Shown here: positions 23,986 to 31,874 of the stretch, piece after piece
Layout of the letters: each line of letters begins with the position of its first letter
Numbering within the stretch: position 1 is the stretch's first letter
NCBI GenBank assembly: GCA_035325905.1
Contig: DAOKYY010000020.1
Span: 1-54,352 of the forward strand
Direction: 5' to 3'
Source of the DNA: DYGX01 sp035325905
Lineage (GTDB): Bacteria > Chloroflexota > Anaerolineae > Aggregatilineales > Aggregatilineaceae
Length of the DNA: 54,352 nucleotides
The notes under the pieces: generated by a model
Told to the model about the DNA's origin: nothing
The model's database searches: none
The model's input: only the letters and a program-made list of their open reading frames with translations
Made by a program: the position numbers and the translations under genes

Positions 23986-25251
23986 ATGCGCATCGCATTT
24001 GTCGCGACGCGGCTGGCGGGAGTAGATGGCGTCAGCCTGGAAGTGGCGAAGATCGCGACCGTCCTGCGGCGGCTCGGCCACGAGGTCTTTTACTGCGCCG
24101 GAGAGCTGGAGCCGGGCAGCCCGCCGGGGCGCCTGATCCCGGAGATGCACTTCCAGCACCCGTCGATTCAGGACGTGCAGCGCGACGCGTTCAGCGGCAC
24201 AGACCTTCGTCCGGCGCTCGACGCCGAGATTCAGCGGCTGGCCGACGCGCTGCGCGCGCCACTGCGCGCCTTCGTGGACGACTTCGCGATCGACGCGCTG
24301 TGCGTGCACAACGCCTTCTCGATCCCGATGCACCTGCCGCTCGGCGTGGCGCTGACTGATTTGGTTGCAGAAACGGGCATCCCGACGCTGGCGCACAATC
24401 ACGATTTTTACTGGGAGCGCGAGCGGTTTCTGGTCAACCGTGTGCCGCACATCCTCAAGCGCGCCTTCCCGCCGATTTTGCCTTCGGTGCGCCAGATCGT
24501 GATCAACACCGTCATGCAGCGCGAATTGTGGGCGCGCTCCGGCGTGCAGCCGACGGTCATTCCCAACGTGTTCGACTTCGAGAACCCGCCCGCGCCGCCG
24601 GACGACTACAGCGATGGCTTTCGCGCGGACCTGGGCTTCGCGCCGGATGATGTGATCCTGCTCCAGCCGACGCGCCTGATCGCGCGCAAGGGCATGGAGC
24701 GCGCCATCGACCTGGTGGCGATGCTCGGCGACGACCGCGTGTACCGCTACGTCGTGACCGGCGAGCCGGGCGACGAGCCAGGGCCATACGCCGGCTGGTT
24801 GCGCGAGTACGCCGAGCGGGCCGGGATTCACGTCCACTGGATCGGGGACCGGATCGGCGCGCAGCGCGGCGAGCGCGACGGCCAGCGAATTTACGCCTTG
24901 TGGGACGTGTACCCCCAGGCGGACATCATCACCTACCTCAGCCGCTACGAGGGCTTCGGCAACGCGCTGCTCGAAACGCTCTACTTCCGCAAGCCGCTGA
25001 TCGTCAACCGCTACCTGCCGTACCGCTCGGACATCGGCCCGGCGGGCGTGCAGGCGATTGAGATCGACGAGTACGTTACGGCGGACACGGCGCGCGCCGT
25101 CAAGGCCCTGCTGGCCGATCCGGCAACGGTCGAGCGCATGGTCGAGCACAACTACCGGGTCGGGCTGGAGCACTTCTCGTACCGCGCGCTGGAACAGGGC
25201 TACGGGGGGCTGATCGCGGCCATCGCCGCCGGGCGCGACGCCAAAATCTGA
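23986..25251 (+). CDS. Glycosyltransferase family 4 protein
   Basis: A 421-aa GT-B fold retaining glycosyltransferase. The N-terminal half begins MRIAFVATRLAGVDGVS, with the acceptor-side loop. The C-terminal half carries LLQPTRLIARKGMERAI and the nucleotide-sugar EX7E motif as EGFGNALLE. The sugar and acceptor are unknown. The ribosome site GAGGGG lies before the ATG. The next gene, recJ, has its own promoter. Confidence 0.8.
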   Translation: MRIAFVATRLAGVDGVSLEVAKIATVLRRLGHEVFYCAGELEPGSPPGRLIPEMHFQHPSIQDVQRDAFSGTDLRPALDAEIQRLADALRAPLRAFVDDFAIDALCVHNAFSIPMHLPLGVALTDLVAETGIPTLAHNHDFYWERERFLVNRVPHILKRAFPPILPSVRQIVINTVMQRELWARSGVQPTVIPNVFDFENPPAPPDDYSDGFRADLGFAPDDVILLQPTRLIARKGMERAIDLVAMLGDDRVYRYVVTGEPGDEPGPYAGWLREYAERAGIHVHWIGDRIGAQRGERDGQRIYALWDVYPQADIITYLSRYEGFGNALLETLYFRKPLIVNRYLPYRSDIGPAGVQAIEIDEYVTADTARAVKALLADPATVERMVEHNYRVGLEHFSYRALEQGYGGLIAAIAAGRDAKI

Positions 25252-25273
25252 GTTGCGAGACCGCTCTGGCGCA

Positions 25274-25282
25274 TGGTACTAT
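25274..25282 (+). promoter_or_regulatory. Extended -10 promoter of recJ
   Basis: TGG plus TACTAT (25277-25282) gives a transcript start near 25289 and a leader of about 37 nt before the TTG at 25326. Confidence 0.45.
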
Positions 25283-25325
25283 CCCGCTCTCGAAGTGCAC
25301 AAATAGAGTCGGCTAGGGGCTAAAC

Positions 25326-27104
25326 TTGCGCGATCTGTACGGTCGTTCGGACGGTGTCAAGCGCTGGAATATCTCTCCTACGATCCCGCCGCACGTCCTG
25401 CGCCATCTAAACTCGTATCACCCCGTGATCGCCCAGGTGCTCTACAATCGCGGGCAAGACACGCCCGACAAGGCCCGCGCCTTTCTCGACGGCAACGGGC
25501 TGGCGCACGACCCCTTCGCGCTGTCCGGCATGGCGCAGGCGGTAGGGCGCATCCGCCAGGCGATCAAGCGCCGCGAGCCGATTGTGGTCTACGGGGACTT
25601 CGACGCCGACGGCGTGACCAGCACTGCGCTGCTCGTCCAGGCGCTTGGGGCGCTGGGCGCGCACGTGACCCCGTATATCCCCCACCGCGTTGACGAAGGC
25701 TACGGGCTGAACGTCGAGGCGCTGCGGGCGCTGCATCAGCAGGGCGCCAGGCTGGTGATCACGGTCGATTGCGGCATTCGCTCGGTCGAGGAAGTCGCCT
25801 ACGGCCAGCGCATCGGCCTCGACATGATCGTGACCGATCACCACTCGGTCGGCGAGCAGCGGCCCGACGACGCGGTCGCGGTGATCAACCCCAAGCTCGA
25901 CGCGCGGCTGCGCCTGGAAGACGGGCGCCCTAACGGCTACCCCGAAGATATGCTGGCCGGAGTAGGCGTGGCCTATAAGCTGGCGCAGGCGCTCTTTCAG
26001 GCCACCGAGGCAAATGATCGCCGTCATTTCAGGCCATCGATCCAGCTGGAGGACCTGCTCGACCTGGTCGCGCTGGGGACGGTCGCCGACCTCGCGCCGC
26101 TGGACCGGCTCGAAAACCGTGACCTGGTGCGGCGCGGCTTGCAGGTCCTGAACCGGGCGCAGCGCCTCGGCGTGTACGAGCTGTTGCAGGTGGCCGGCAT
26201 CAACCTGGAGCAGAAGCAGGTCAACGCGATGACCATTGGCTTCATGCTCGGCCCCCGGCTCAACGCTGCCGGGCGGCTGGACAGCGCCATGATCGCGTAC
26301 CAGCTTCTGACCGCGACCGATCAGGCCCGCGCCAGCGCGCTCGCCCAGCAGCTTCAGGCGCTCAACGAGCAGCGGCAGGCGATCACGTCTGAAACCGTGG
26401 AAATCGCGCGCGAGCTGGCGTTCGAGGCGGGCGATGACCTTCCGATCATCTTCGCCGCCAGCGACGCGTTCCGGCCCGGCATTGTCGGGCTGGTCGCCGG
26501 GCGGCTGTGCGAGGAATTCTACCGCCCGGCGGTCGTGATCCAGGAAGGCGAGACCGAGTCGCGCGGGTCGTGCCGCAGCATCGCAGAGTTCGACATCACC
26601 GCCGCGCTCGATCAATGCGCTGACTTGCTGGTGCGTCACGGCGGGCACGCGCAGGCCGCCGGGTTCACCGTCCGCAACGAGAATCTGCCTGTCTTGCGCG
26701 AGCGGCTCATGGCATTGGCCCAGGACGCGCTGGCAGGGCGGGAGCTGCGCCCGACGCTCGACGTTGACGCCGAGGTGCAGCCCGGCGATCTGACCGATCT
26801 CCTCGCCTACGAGCTGCGGCGGCTCGAGCCGACCGGCGCGGGCAACGACGCGCCGCTGTTTGTCGCGCGCGGGCTGCGCGTCTCAGAGGCGCGGCGGGTG
26901 GGGGCCGAAGGAAAGCATTTGCGCCTGCGCTTCGGGCAGGGCGGTTACGCGCTTGACGGCATCGCGTTCAAGCTGGGCGATTGGGCCGGGCGGCTCGAAG
27001 CGGAGATGGATGTCGCGTTTCACCTCGAACTGAACGAGTGGAACGGGCGCGTCAAGCCCCAGCTTAACGTCCAGGACCTGCGCCCCGCCGGCCAGCCGGA
27101 CTAG
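25326..27104 (+). CDS. recJ: Single-stranded-DNA-specific exonuclease RecJ
   Basis: A 592-aa DHH-family 5'-3' exonuclease of recombination and mismatch repair. Metal-binding motifs are GDFDADG (Asp91, Asp93, Asp95) and TDHH (Asp171-His172-His173). The DHHA1 part carries GPRLNAAGRLDSA and the GRGSCRSI/HGGHAQAAGF region, followed by an OB-type domain. The start is TTG at 25326; no better start exists near the N-terminus. The mutS gene upstream acts in the same general process, but a glycosyltransferase gene separates them. Confidence 0.9.
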   Translation: MRDLYGRSDGVKRWNISPTIPPHVLRHLNSYHPVIAQVLYNRGQDTPDKARAFLDGNGLAHDPFALSGMAQAVGRIRQAIKRREPIVVYGDFDADGVTSTALLVQALGALGAHVTPYIPHRVDEGYGLNVEALRALHQQGARLVITVDCGIRSVEEVAYGQRIGLDMIVTDHHSVGEQRPDDAVAVINPKLDARLRLEDGRPNGYPEDMLAGVGVAYKLAQALFQATEANDRRHFRPSIQLEDLLDLVALGTVADLAPLDRLENRDLVRRGLQVLNRAQRLGVYELLQVAGINLEQKQVNAMTIGFMLGPRLNAAGRLDSAMIAYQLLTATDQARASALAQQLQALNEQRQAITSETVEIARELAFEAGDDLPIIFAASDAFRPGIVGLVAGRLCEEFYRPAVVIQEGETESRGSCRSIAEFDITAALDQCADLLVRHGGHAQAAGFTVRNENLPVLRERLMALAQDALAGRELRPTLDVDAEVQPGDLTDLLAYELRRLEPTGAGNDAPLFVARGLRVSEARRVGAEGKHLRLRFGQGGYALDGIAFKLGDWAGRLEAEMDVAFHLELNEWNGRVKPQLNVQDLRPAGQPD

Positions 27105-27117
27105 GCAAGACGCAGCA

Positions 27118-28488
27118 ATGCGCGAGAAGAACGGCGCTCCGGCGTGGAGCGTGTTTCTGCTGTTCGCGTCGCTTTACGCGCTCTCGCTGGGGCGCGGCTT
27201 CTACGCCAGCGACGGCGAGGTGATGTTCCAGACCGCGGCGGCGCTGGTCACGCGCGGCACGTTGGAGCTAGCGCCTGACCCCGGCCTGCCGCAGATCGTC
27301 GCGGGGCAGGCCGGGCGCTTTTACTCGAAATACGATCCGGGGCTGCCGTTGCTGGCCGCCCCGCTTTACGTGGCCGGTGATCGCCTCGCGCAGGCCAACC
27401 ATGCGCACCGCACGCAGGTCGCGGCGACGGCGGTCATGCTGCTCCCGGCGCTGGCCGGGGCGGGCGCGATCGCCGCGCTGTACGCGCTGGCGCGGTCGCT
27501 TTTTGGCGCGCGACCCGCGCTGTCGGTCGCGCTGGCGGCGGGGCTGGCGACGCCGCTCTGGCCGGCCAGCCGCATGTTGTTCGCGGAATCTGTGCTGGCC
27601 TGCGCGCTGACCGCGAGCGTTCTGCTGATCCGGCGTGCGCCGCCGCGCCAGGGGGGGCGTGTTCTCGCGGGCGCGCTGTTCGGCGTGGGGCTGCTCACGC
27701 GCGCCTCGCTGGCGATCTACGCGCTGCCGCTGGCGTGGCTGATGGCGCGGGCGGGCGGTCCGCGTGACGCGCGCGGGGTGGCCGGGCGTTGGGCCGCGTT
27801 TGGGATCGGCGCGCTGCCATTTGCCGCCGGGCTGCTGGCGCACAACGCGGTACGCTTCGGCGACCCGTTGCGCTTCGGCTATTCAGGGGAAGGCTTTGGC
27901 GCGCCGGTCGAAGGCATAGTGGGGCTGCTGTTCAGCCCTGGCAAGAGCGTGCTGCTCTACGCGCCGCCGCTGGCGCTCGCCGCGCTGTTGGGGCGGCGGC
28001 TATCGCGCCGCTGGCCGGAGATCGCGCAGTTTCTGGCGCTGGCGTGGGCGACGGGGCTGATCTTCTTCGGCGCGTGGTGGGCGTGGCACGGCGGCTGGAG
28101 CTGGGGGCCGCGCCTCCTCGTCCCGCTGCTGCCGCTGAGCTGCCTGCCGCTTGGCTCGCTTCCGGCGGGGCGCGGGTGGCGCGTGGCGTTGATTGGGTTG
28201 ATCGCGCTTGGCGCGGCGATCAACGCGCTCGGCGTGCTGACCGACCCGGTCGCGCCCTACGACCACGCCAGCGTTGGCGGCGCGACAGACTATGATCGCC
28301 TGCACTGGCACATCGACGCGACGCCGCTGGCGGTCGCCGTCGAGCGGCTGGCCGGGGGGCGGACCGAGCCGCTCGCGCTGTTTCATCTGTCCGGCAGCGG
28401 GCTGCCGCCCGCGTGGACGCTCGGCGCGCCGCTGCTCGCGCTGGGCGGGCTGGCGCTCGGCGCGCGAAAAGCAGCCAAGAGCAGCTAA
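27118..28488 (+). CDS. GT-C-like membrane glycosyltransferase
   Basis: A 456-aa integral membrane protein with about 10 helices. The first luminal loop has an acidic motif (ASDGE, about residue 30) and YSKYDPGLPLL, typical of PMT/ArnT-like (GT39/83) polyprenyl-phosphate sugar transferases. Substrate is unknown. Its last codons (KAAKSS and the stop) fall in a decamer array, so the C-terminus was rewritten by or evolved with the repeat. It starts 13 bp after recJ. Confidence 0.65.
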   Translation: MREKNGAPAWSVFLLFASLYALSLGRGFYASDGEVMFQTAAALVTRGTLELAPDPGLPQIVAGQAGRFYSKYDPGLPLLAAPLYVAGDRLAQANHAHRTQVAATAVMLLPALAGAGAIAALYALARSLFGARPALSVALAAGLATPLWPASRMLFAESVLACALTASVLLIRRAPPRQGGRVLAGALFGVGLLTRASLAIYALPLAWLMARAGGPRDARGVAGRWAAFGIGALPFAAGLLAHNAVRFGDPLRFGYSGEGFGAPVEGIVGLLFSPGKSVLLYAPPLALAALLGRRLSRRWPEIAQFLALAWATGLIFFGAWWAWHGGWSWGPRLLVPLLPLSCLPLGSLPAGRGWRVALIGLIALGAAINALGVLTDPVAPYDHASVGGATDYDRLHWHIDATPLAVAVERLAGGRTEPLALFHLSGSGLPPAWTLGAPLLALGGLALGARKAAKSS

Positions 28489-28589
28489 AGGCAGCAAAGA
28501 CCAGCAAAAAGCAGCGAAGGCTGGGTTGCTGTTCTTCGCTGCTCTTGGCTCTACTTCGCTGTACTTGGCTGTACTGGGCTGCTTTTGAC
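28471..28589. repeat. Facing CAGCNAAGNN decamer arrays between convergent genes (site C)
   Basis: This is the clearest copy. On the plus strand CAGC recurs exactly every 10 nt five times (CAGCCAAGAG, CAGCTAAAGG, CAGCAAAGAC, CAGCAAAAAG, CAGCGAAGG), running through the stop codon of the upstream gene. On the minus strand six units follow the stop of the LysM lipoprotein gene (CAGCCCAGTA, CAGCCAAGTA, CAGCGAAGTA, GAGCCAAGAG, CAGCGAAGAA, CAGC). The two sides are complementary and meet at a short centre near 28522. Confidence 0.8.
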
Positions 28590-29501
28590 TCAGTATCGCC
28601 CGGCGACCTCCCACGTGTTCGGCCCCATGTCGACCGGGTAGAGGCGCAGCACCACGCCCCATTTGCCGTGATCAACGTAGAAGTAGGACGGTCCTGTAAG
28701 CGGGAAGCCCTGGAGCCGGCCGGTGAAGGTCTGCTCCGGCTCCAATGCCCAGCCGAGCGTATCGCGCACGCCGGGCGCTTCGCGCCAGACCTTGCCGATT
28801 GGCCCGACCGGCGCGAAACGGCCCGCAGGCGGCGTGGGCGGCGCGGGGACCGGGTCGCCGGGCAGGAACGTATCCGGGTAGGTCTCCCAGAAGCCGTTGT
28901 TGTAGATCACGTAGATCGTGCCGCGCGGATCGCTCCCCATCGGGCCGTAGTAATACGCCCGGCCCCCCTCGAAGTCTTGCCCGAACGCCTCGACGCGGAT
29001 CACCGGCGCGGGGCAGGTGTCGCTCCACAGGCGTTTGCCCGGCTCGAAGATGAAGAACCAGGCGTTCGTGCAGCCAGGAAGGGCCGGCGGCGTCGCGGTT
29101 GGGCGCGCGGGCGGGATACGCGGCACGCGCAGCACCTGCCCGGCAGCAATCGCGTTCGGGTTGGACAGGCAGTTCGCCAGCGCGAGCTGATCGACCGTCG
29201 TGCCGGTCCATAGCGCCAGGCCAAACAGCGTATCGCCGGCCTGCACGACGACGGTCGGCCAATCGGCGCGCGGCACGCAGCTTGGCGCGCTGGTGGGCAG
29301 CGGCGTCAGCGTCGGGAAGGGCGTCGGGTTGGCGGTTGGCTGCGCGGTCAGCGTCGGCTGGCCGGTCGCAGTCGGCACGCTTCCGATCGGGGTCACGAAC
29401 GCGGTCGGCGTAGCGGGCGGCTCGTCGCCCGTGCTCAGCGAGCAGGCCAGCGCCGCGCCGAGCAGCGCGGCGATCAGCAGCAGGAAACGGGTGTGGCTCA
29501 T
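28590..29501 (-). CDS. LysM domain lipoprotein
   Basis: A 303-aa lipoprotein with lipobox LGAALAC near residue 20. It has a Pro/Thr-rich linker (about 28-75), a LysM carbohydrate-binding module (about 83-130; VVVQAGDTLFGLALWTG, AAGQVLRVP) and a C-terminal domain with several aromatic residues and no known name. It probably binds peptidoglycan or another glycan outside the membrane. GAGG 6 nt upstream supports the start. Confidence 0.75.
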   Translation of the reverse strand: MSHTRFLLLIAALLGAALACSLSTGDEPPATPTAFVTPIGSVPTATGQPTLTAQPTANPTPFPTLTPLPTSAPSCVPRADWPTVVVQAGDTLFGLALWTGTTVDQLALANCLSNPNAIAAGQVLRVPRIPPARPTATPPALPGCTNAWFFIFEPGKRLWSDTCPAPVIRVEAFGQDFEGGRAYYYGPMGSDPRGTIYVIYNNGFWETYPDTFLPGDPVPAPPTPPAGRFAPVGPIGKVWREAPGVRDTLGWALEPEQTFTGRLQGFPLTGPSYFYVDHGKWGVVLRLYPVDMGPNTWEVAGRY

Positions 29502-29544
29502 GGAGGTCCTCGGTGTCGGCTAACCGTCTGGAGTCATCAGCAGG

Positions 29545-29553
29545 ATTATAGCA
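29545..29553 (-). promoter_or_regulatory. Extended -10 promoter of the LysM lipoprotein gene
   Basis: On the minus strand, TGC precedes a perfect TATAAT (29550-29545), leaving a leader of about 38 nt to the ATG at 29501. Confidence 0.6.
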
Positions 29554-29707
29554 GACTGAAGCTGGCGCTCACCTGACCGGCGGCGCACGGCTGGCCGCCG
29601 GGTTCCCGGCGCGGGCGCAGAGGCTTGGGTTGCCAATCGGCGGGCGGCGCGGCACAATCAGGCCGCTTGCTGGCAGGGTGACGGGTGGCGAGGAGCGCGA
29701 GGCGACG

Positions 29708-30808
29708 ATGGCAGAACAGAAACCGCTGCAATTCTTCTACGGCGGCCAGGCGGTGATGGAAGGCGTGATGATGCGCGGCCAGTATGTCGCGGCGGTCGCG
29801 GTGCGCAAGCCGTCCCGCGACGAGCTGCTGATCCGCCCGCACGCGGCGGGCGATCCGGCGCGCTACGCGGTCGCCCGGCCCGGCGGCGGCGCGACCGTCG
29901 AAGGCGTGCGGATCGCGGGCCGCTACAGCGGCGCGCTGGCGACCGAGCACCGGCCCGGCGGGATCGAGCTGAAAGAAATTCCTTTGAGCGCGACGCTCTA
30001 CCGGGGCCGGATCGCGCGCTGGCCGTTCGTGCGCGGGCTGATCGGGCTGTGGGACGCGCTGGGGCTGGGCACGCGCGCGCTGCTCTGGTCGTCGGACGTG
30101 GCGCTCGAAGAGGAAGACGTTGATTTCTCATTCGAGGGCGCAGCGGGGATGGGCATGGTCGTGGTGTCGCTGGGGCTGGGAATCGGGCTGTTTTTCGTGC
30201 TCCCGGCGGCGATCTCGGCGGCGGTGCGCAGCCTGACCGGCATCGACAGCAAGCTGATGGCCGACGTGATCGAGGGGGTGATCAAGCTGTCGATCCTGGT
30301 CGGCTATATCTGGGGTATCGGGCGGCTGCCGGATGTCAAGCGGCTGTTCGGCTATCACGGCGCCGAGCACAAGACGATCAACGCCTACGAGGCGGGCGCG
30401 GCCCTCACGCCGGAGTCGGTGGCGCGCTATCCAATTGAGCACCCGCGCTGCGGGACGGCCTTTCTGCTGACGCTGGTCGTGCTCTCGGTCGCGATCCACA
30501 TCCTCACCGGGCGGCCCGACGGGCTGCTGAGCCTGCTGGCCTCGCGCGTGCTGCTGATCTTCCCAATCGCGGGGCTGGCGTATGAGGTCATCCGCTTCAC
30601 CGCCAAGCACCTCGACAACCGCTTCATTCGCTGGATCATCAAGCCAAACCTGGCGCTGCAGGGGCTGACCACGCGCGAGCCGGACGAGTCGATGCTCGAA
30701 GTCGCGATCGCGGCGCTGGAGCGCGTGCTGGCCGCCGAGCGGGCCGCGCTGCCCGCCGCCGAGCCATCGCCCAGCGGCGCGGCGGTCGCGTCCGGCGCGG
30801 GGGATTAG
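29708..30808 (+). CDS. DUF1385 domain-containing membrane protein
   Basis: A 366-aa protein with the DUF1385 hallmarks: GGQAVMEGVMMRG at residues 12-24, HGAEHKTINAYE, and HPRCGTAFLL. About four membrane helices lie between residues 150 and 310, with an Ala/Pro-rich tail. Family members are conserved in Firmicutes and Chloroflexi, often beside prmC/prfA; the biochemical role is unknown. The start at 29708 is chosen because MAEQ directly precedes the conserved domain; the frame is open upstream to 29630. Confidence 0.75.
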   Translation: MAEQKPLQFFYGGQAVMEGVMMRGQYVAAVAVRKPSRDELLIRPHAAGDPARYAVARPGGGATVEGVRIAGRYSGALATEHRPGGIELKEIPLSATLYRGRIARWPFVRGLIGLWDALGLGTRALLWSSDVALEEEDVDFSFEGAAGMGMVVVSLGLGIGLFFVLPAAISAAVRSLTGIDSKLMADVIEGVIKLSILVGYIWGIGRLPDVKRLFGYHGAEHKTINAYEAGAALTPESVARYPIEHPRCGTAFLLTLVVLSVAIHILTGRPDGLLSLLASRVLLIFPIAGLAYEVIRFTAKHLDNRFIRWIIKPNLALQGLTTREPDESMLEVAIAALERVLAAERAALPAAEPSPSGAAVASGAGD

Positions 30809-30867
30809 CGGCTGTTATGAACTTTCCAGACTGGGCCACGGAAGAAAAATCCGGCGCTCAGGTGTAG

Positions 30868-30945
30868 GGGTGGAGCAAGCTCCGCCCATCATCCCCCGAA
30901 TGGGTCTGGCAGCGGGCGCAGCAAGCTGCGCTCCGAGAGAACATG
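30868..30945 (-). repeat. GCGCAGC palindrome-containing dispersed repeat, copy 1
   Basis: On the minus strand this segment shares a 22-nt block (plus-strand 30910-30931) with 54176-54197, then a similar spacing to ATGGGCG and a GGAGCTT-type palindrome. The 30809-31004 interval holds this element and the 18-nt repeat at 30977, and no gene. Confidence 0.55.
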
Positions 30946-30976
30946 GCATCGACGCGTTCCCGTTTGGCTCGCCAGA

Positions 30977-30994
30977 GTGCGTAACACGCTCCAG
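30977..30994. repeat. Dispersed 18-nt repeat, copy 2
   Basis: This copy matches 41-58 at 16 of 18 positions. It lies next to the 30868-30945 element and may be part of the same larger repeat. Confidence 0.4.
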
Positions 30995-31004
30995 CGCCCG
31001 GTCC

Positions 31005-31682
31005 TCATTCCGGCTTATCCGCGACCAGCAGCAGCGCCGCGCTGCGCGGCAGTTCCTCGACCACGACCCGCGCGCGGAAGCCCGCCGCCTCGACGCGAGT
31101 TGTCACGGCCTCCGGCCACGGCCCGCGCTGCCCGGTGACGCGGTAGGCCAGGTCGAGCGCCGCGCGCGCCGCGCCGCCGCCGGTCAGCACGCCGTTGAAA
31201 ACCACGATCAGCCGCCCGCCCGGCGCCAGCACGCGGTAAATCTCGGCCAGCGTCTCCGGGGCTGTGATAAACTCGGTCGGAAAGGTGCTGATCACCGCCG
31301 GAAAGCGCGCGTCCGCGAACGGGAGCGCCTGCGCGCGCCCGCGCACCAGCGTCGCCGGAAGATGGCTGCGGCGCAGCTTGCGGCGCGCCAGCCGCCCCAT
31401 CGCCAGGCTCAGATCGAGCGCGACGGTGCGATAGGCCGCCCGGCGCAGGGCGCGCTGAAAGTCGCCGGTCCCGTGCGCCAGCTCCAGCACGGTCGCGCCG
31501 GGTGGGGCGGTCAGATGGTTGAGCGCGGTCCGCTGCCAGCGCCACCACTCGCCCAGGCTGGCGAGCCACGCCACCGCGTCGTAGGCGAACGCCAGCTCGT
31601 TGTAGAGCAGCCGGAAGCCGAAGCGTACCAGCCACCACCAGGCGCGCCCCGGCAGGCGACGAACACTAGCGCGGATGCTCAT
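31005..31682 (-). CDS. Class I SAM-dependent methyltransferase
   Basis: A 225-aa Rossmann methyltransferase. Motif I is VLELAHGTGDF (about residues 65-75), and the post-motifs are LPFADARFPAVISTFP and LAPGGRLIVVF. An N-terminal amphipathic/aromatic stretch (about 10-45) may touch the membrane, as in UbiE/COQ5-like quinone or lipid methyltransferases. The substrate is unknown. AGGGG just upstream supports the ATG at 31682. Confidence 0.75.
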   Translation of the reverse strand: MSIRASVRRLPGRAWWWLVRFGFRLLYNELAFAYDAVAWLASLGEWWRWQRTALNHLTAPPGATVLELAHGTGDFQRALRRAAYRTVALDLSLAMGRLARRKLRRSHLPATLVRGRAQALPFADARFPAVISTFPTEFITAPETLAEIYRVLAPGGRLIVVFNGVLTGGGAARAALDLAYRVTGQRGPWPEAVTTRVEAAGFRARVVVEELPRSAALLLVADKPE

Positions 31683-31781
31683 ATCCCCTCATGTCGCAGC
31701 AAGCAGGTCTGGACAAGCGCGCGGCAGGCGGTACAATCCTGGGCCGCCGGTCGCGCGGCTGGCAGCCGGACCTCTGTGCTG

Positions 31782-31787
31782 TATAAT
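31782..31787 (+). promoter_or_regulatory. -10 element of the tandem PstS-like gene
   Basis: A perfect TATAAT at 31782-31787 gives a leader of about 80 nt to the ATG at 31875, with GAGGAG at 31861-31866 as ribosome site. No strong -35 box is seen. Confidence 0.55.
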
Positions 31788-31874
31788 CAGCCAGCGTGAT
31801 CGACGTTTCGAGTAGACTCGCGCGCCGCGCGGGCGGCGCCACGCACGCACCTGTTTTCACGAGGAGACAGCCCT

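Noticed and set aside
22669..25173. 834-codon minus-strand open frame opposite mutS and the glycosyltransferase gene
   Set aside because: It is antisense to two clear genes, rich in Arg/His/Val as expected of a shadow frame in GC-rich DNA, and resembles no family.
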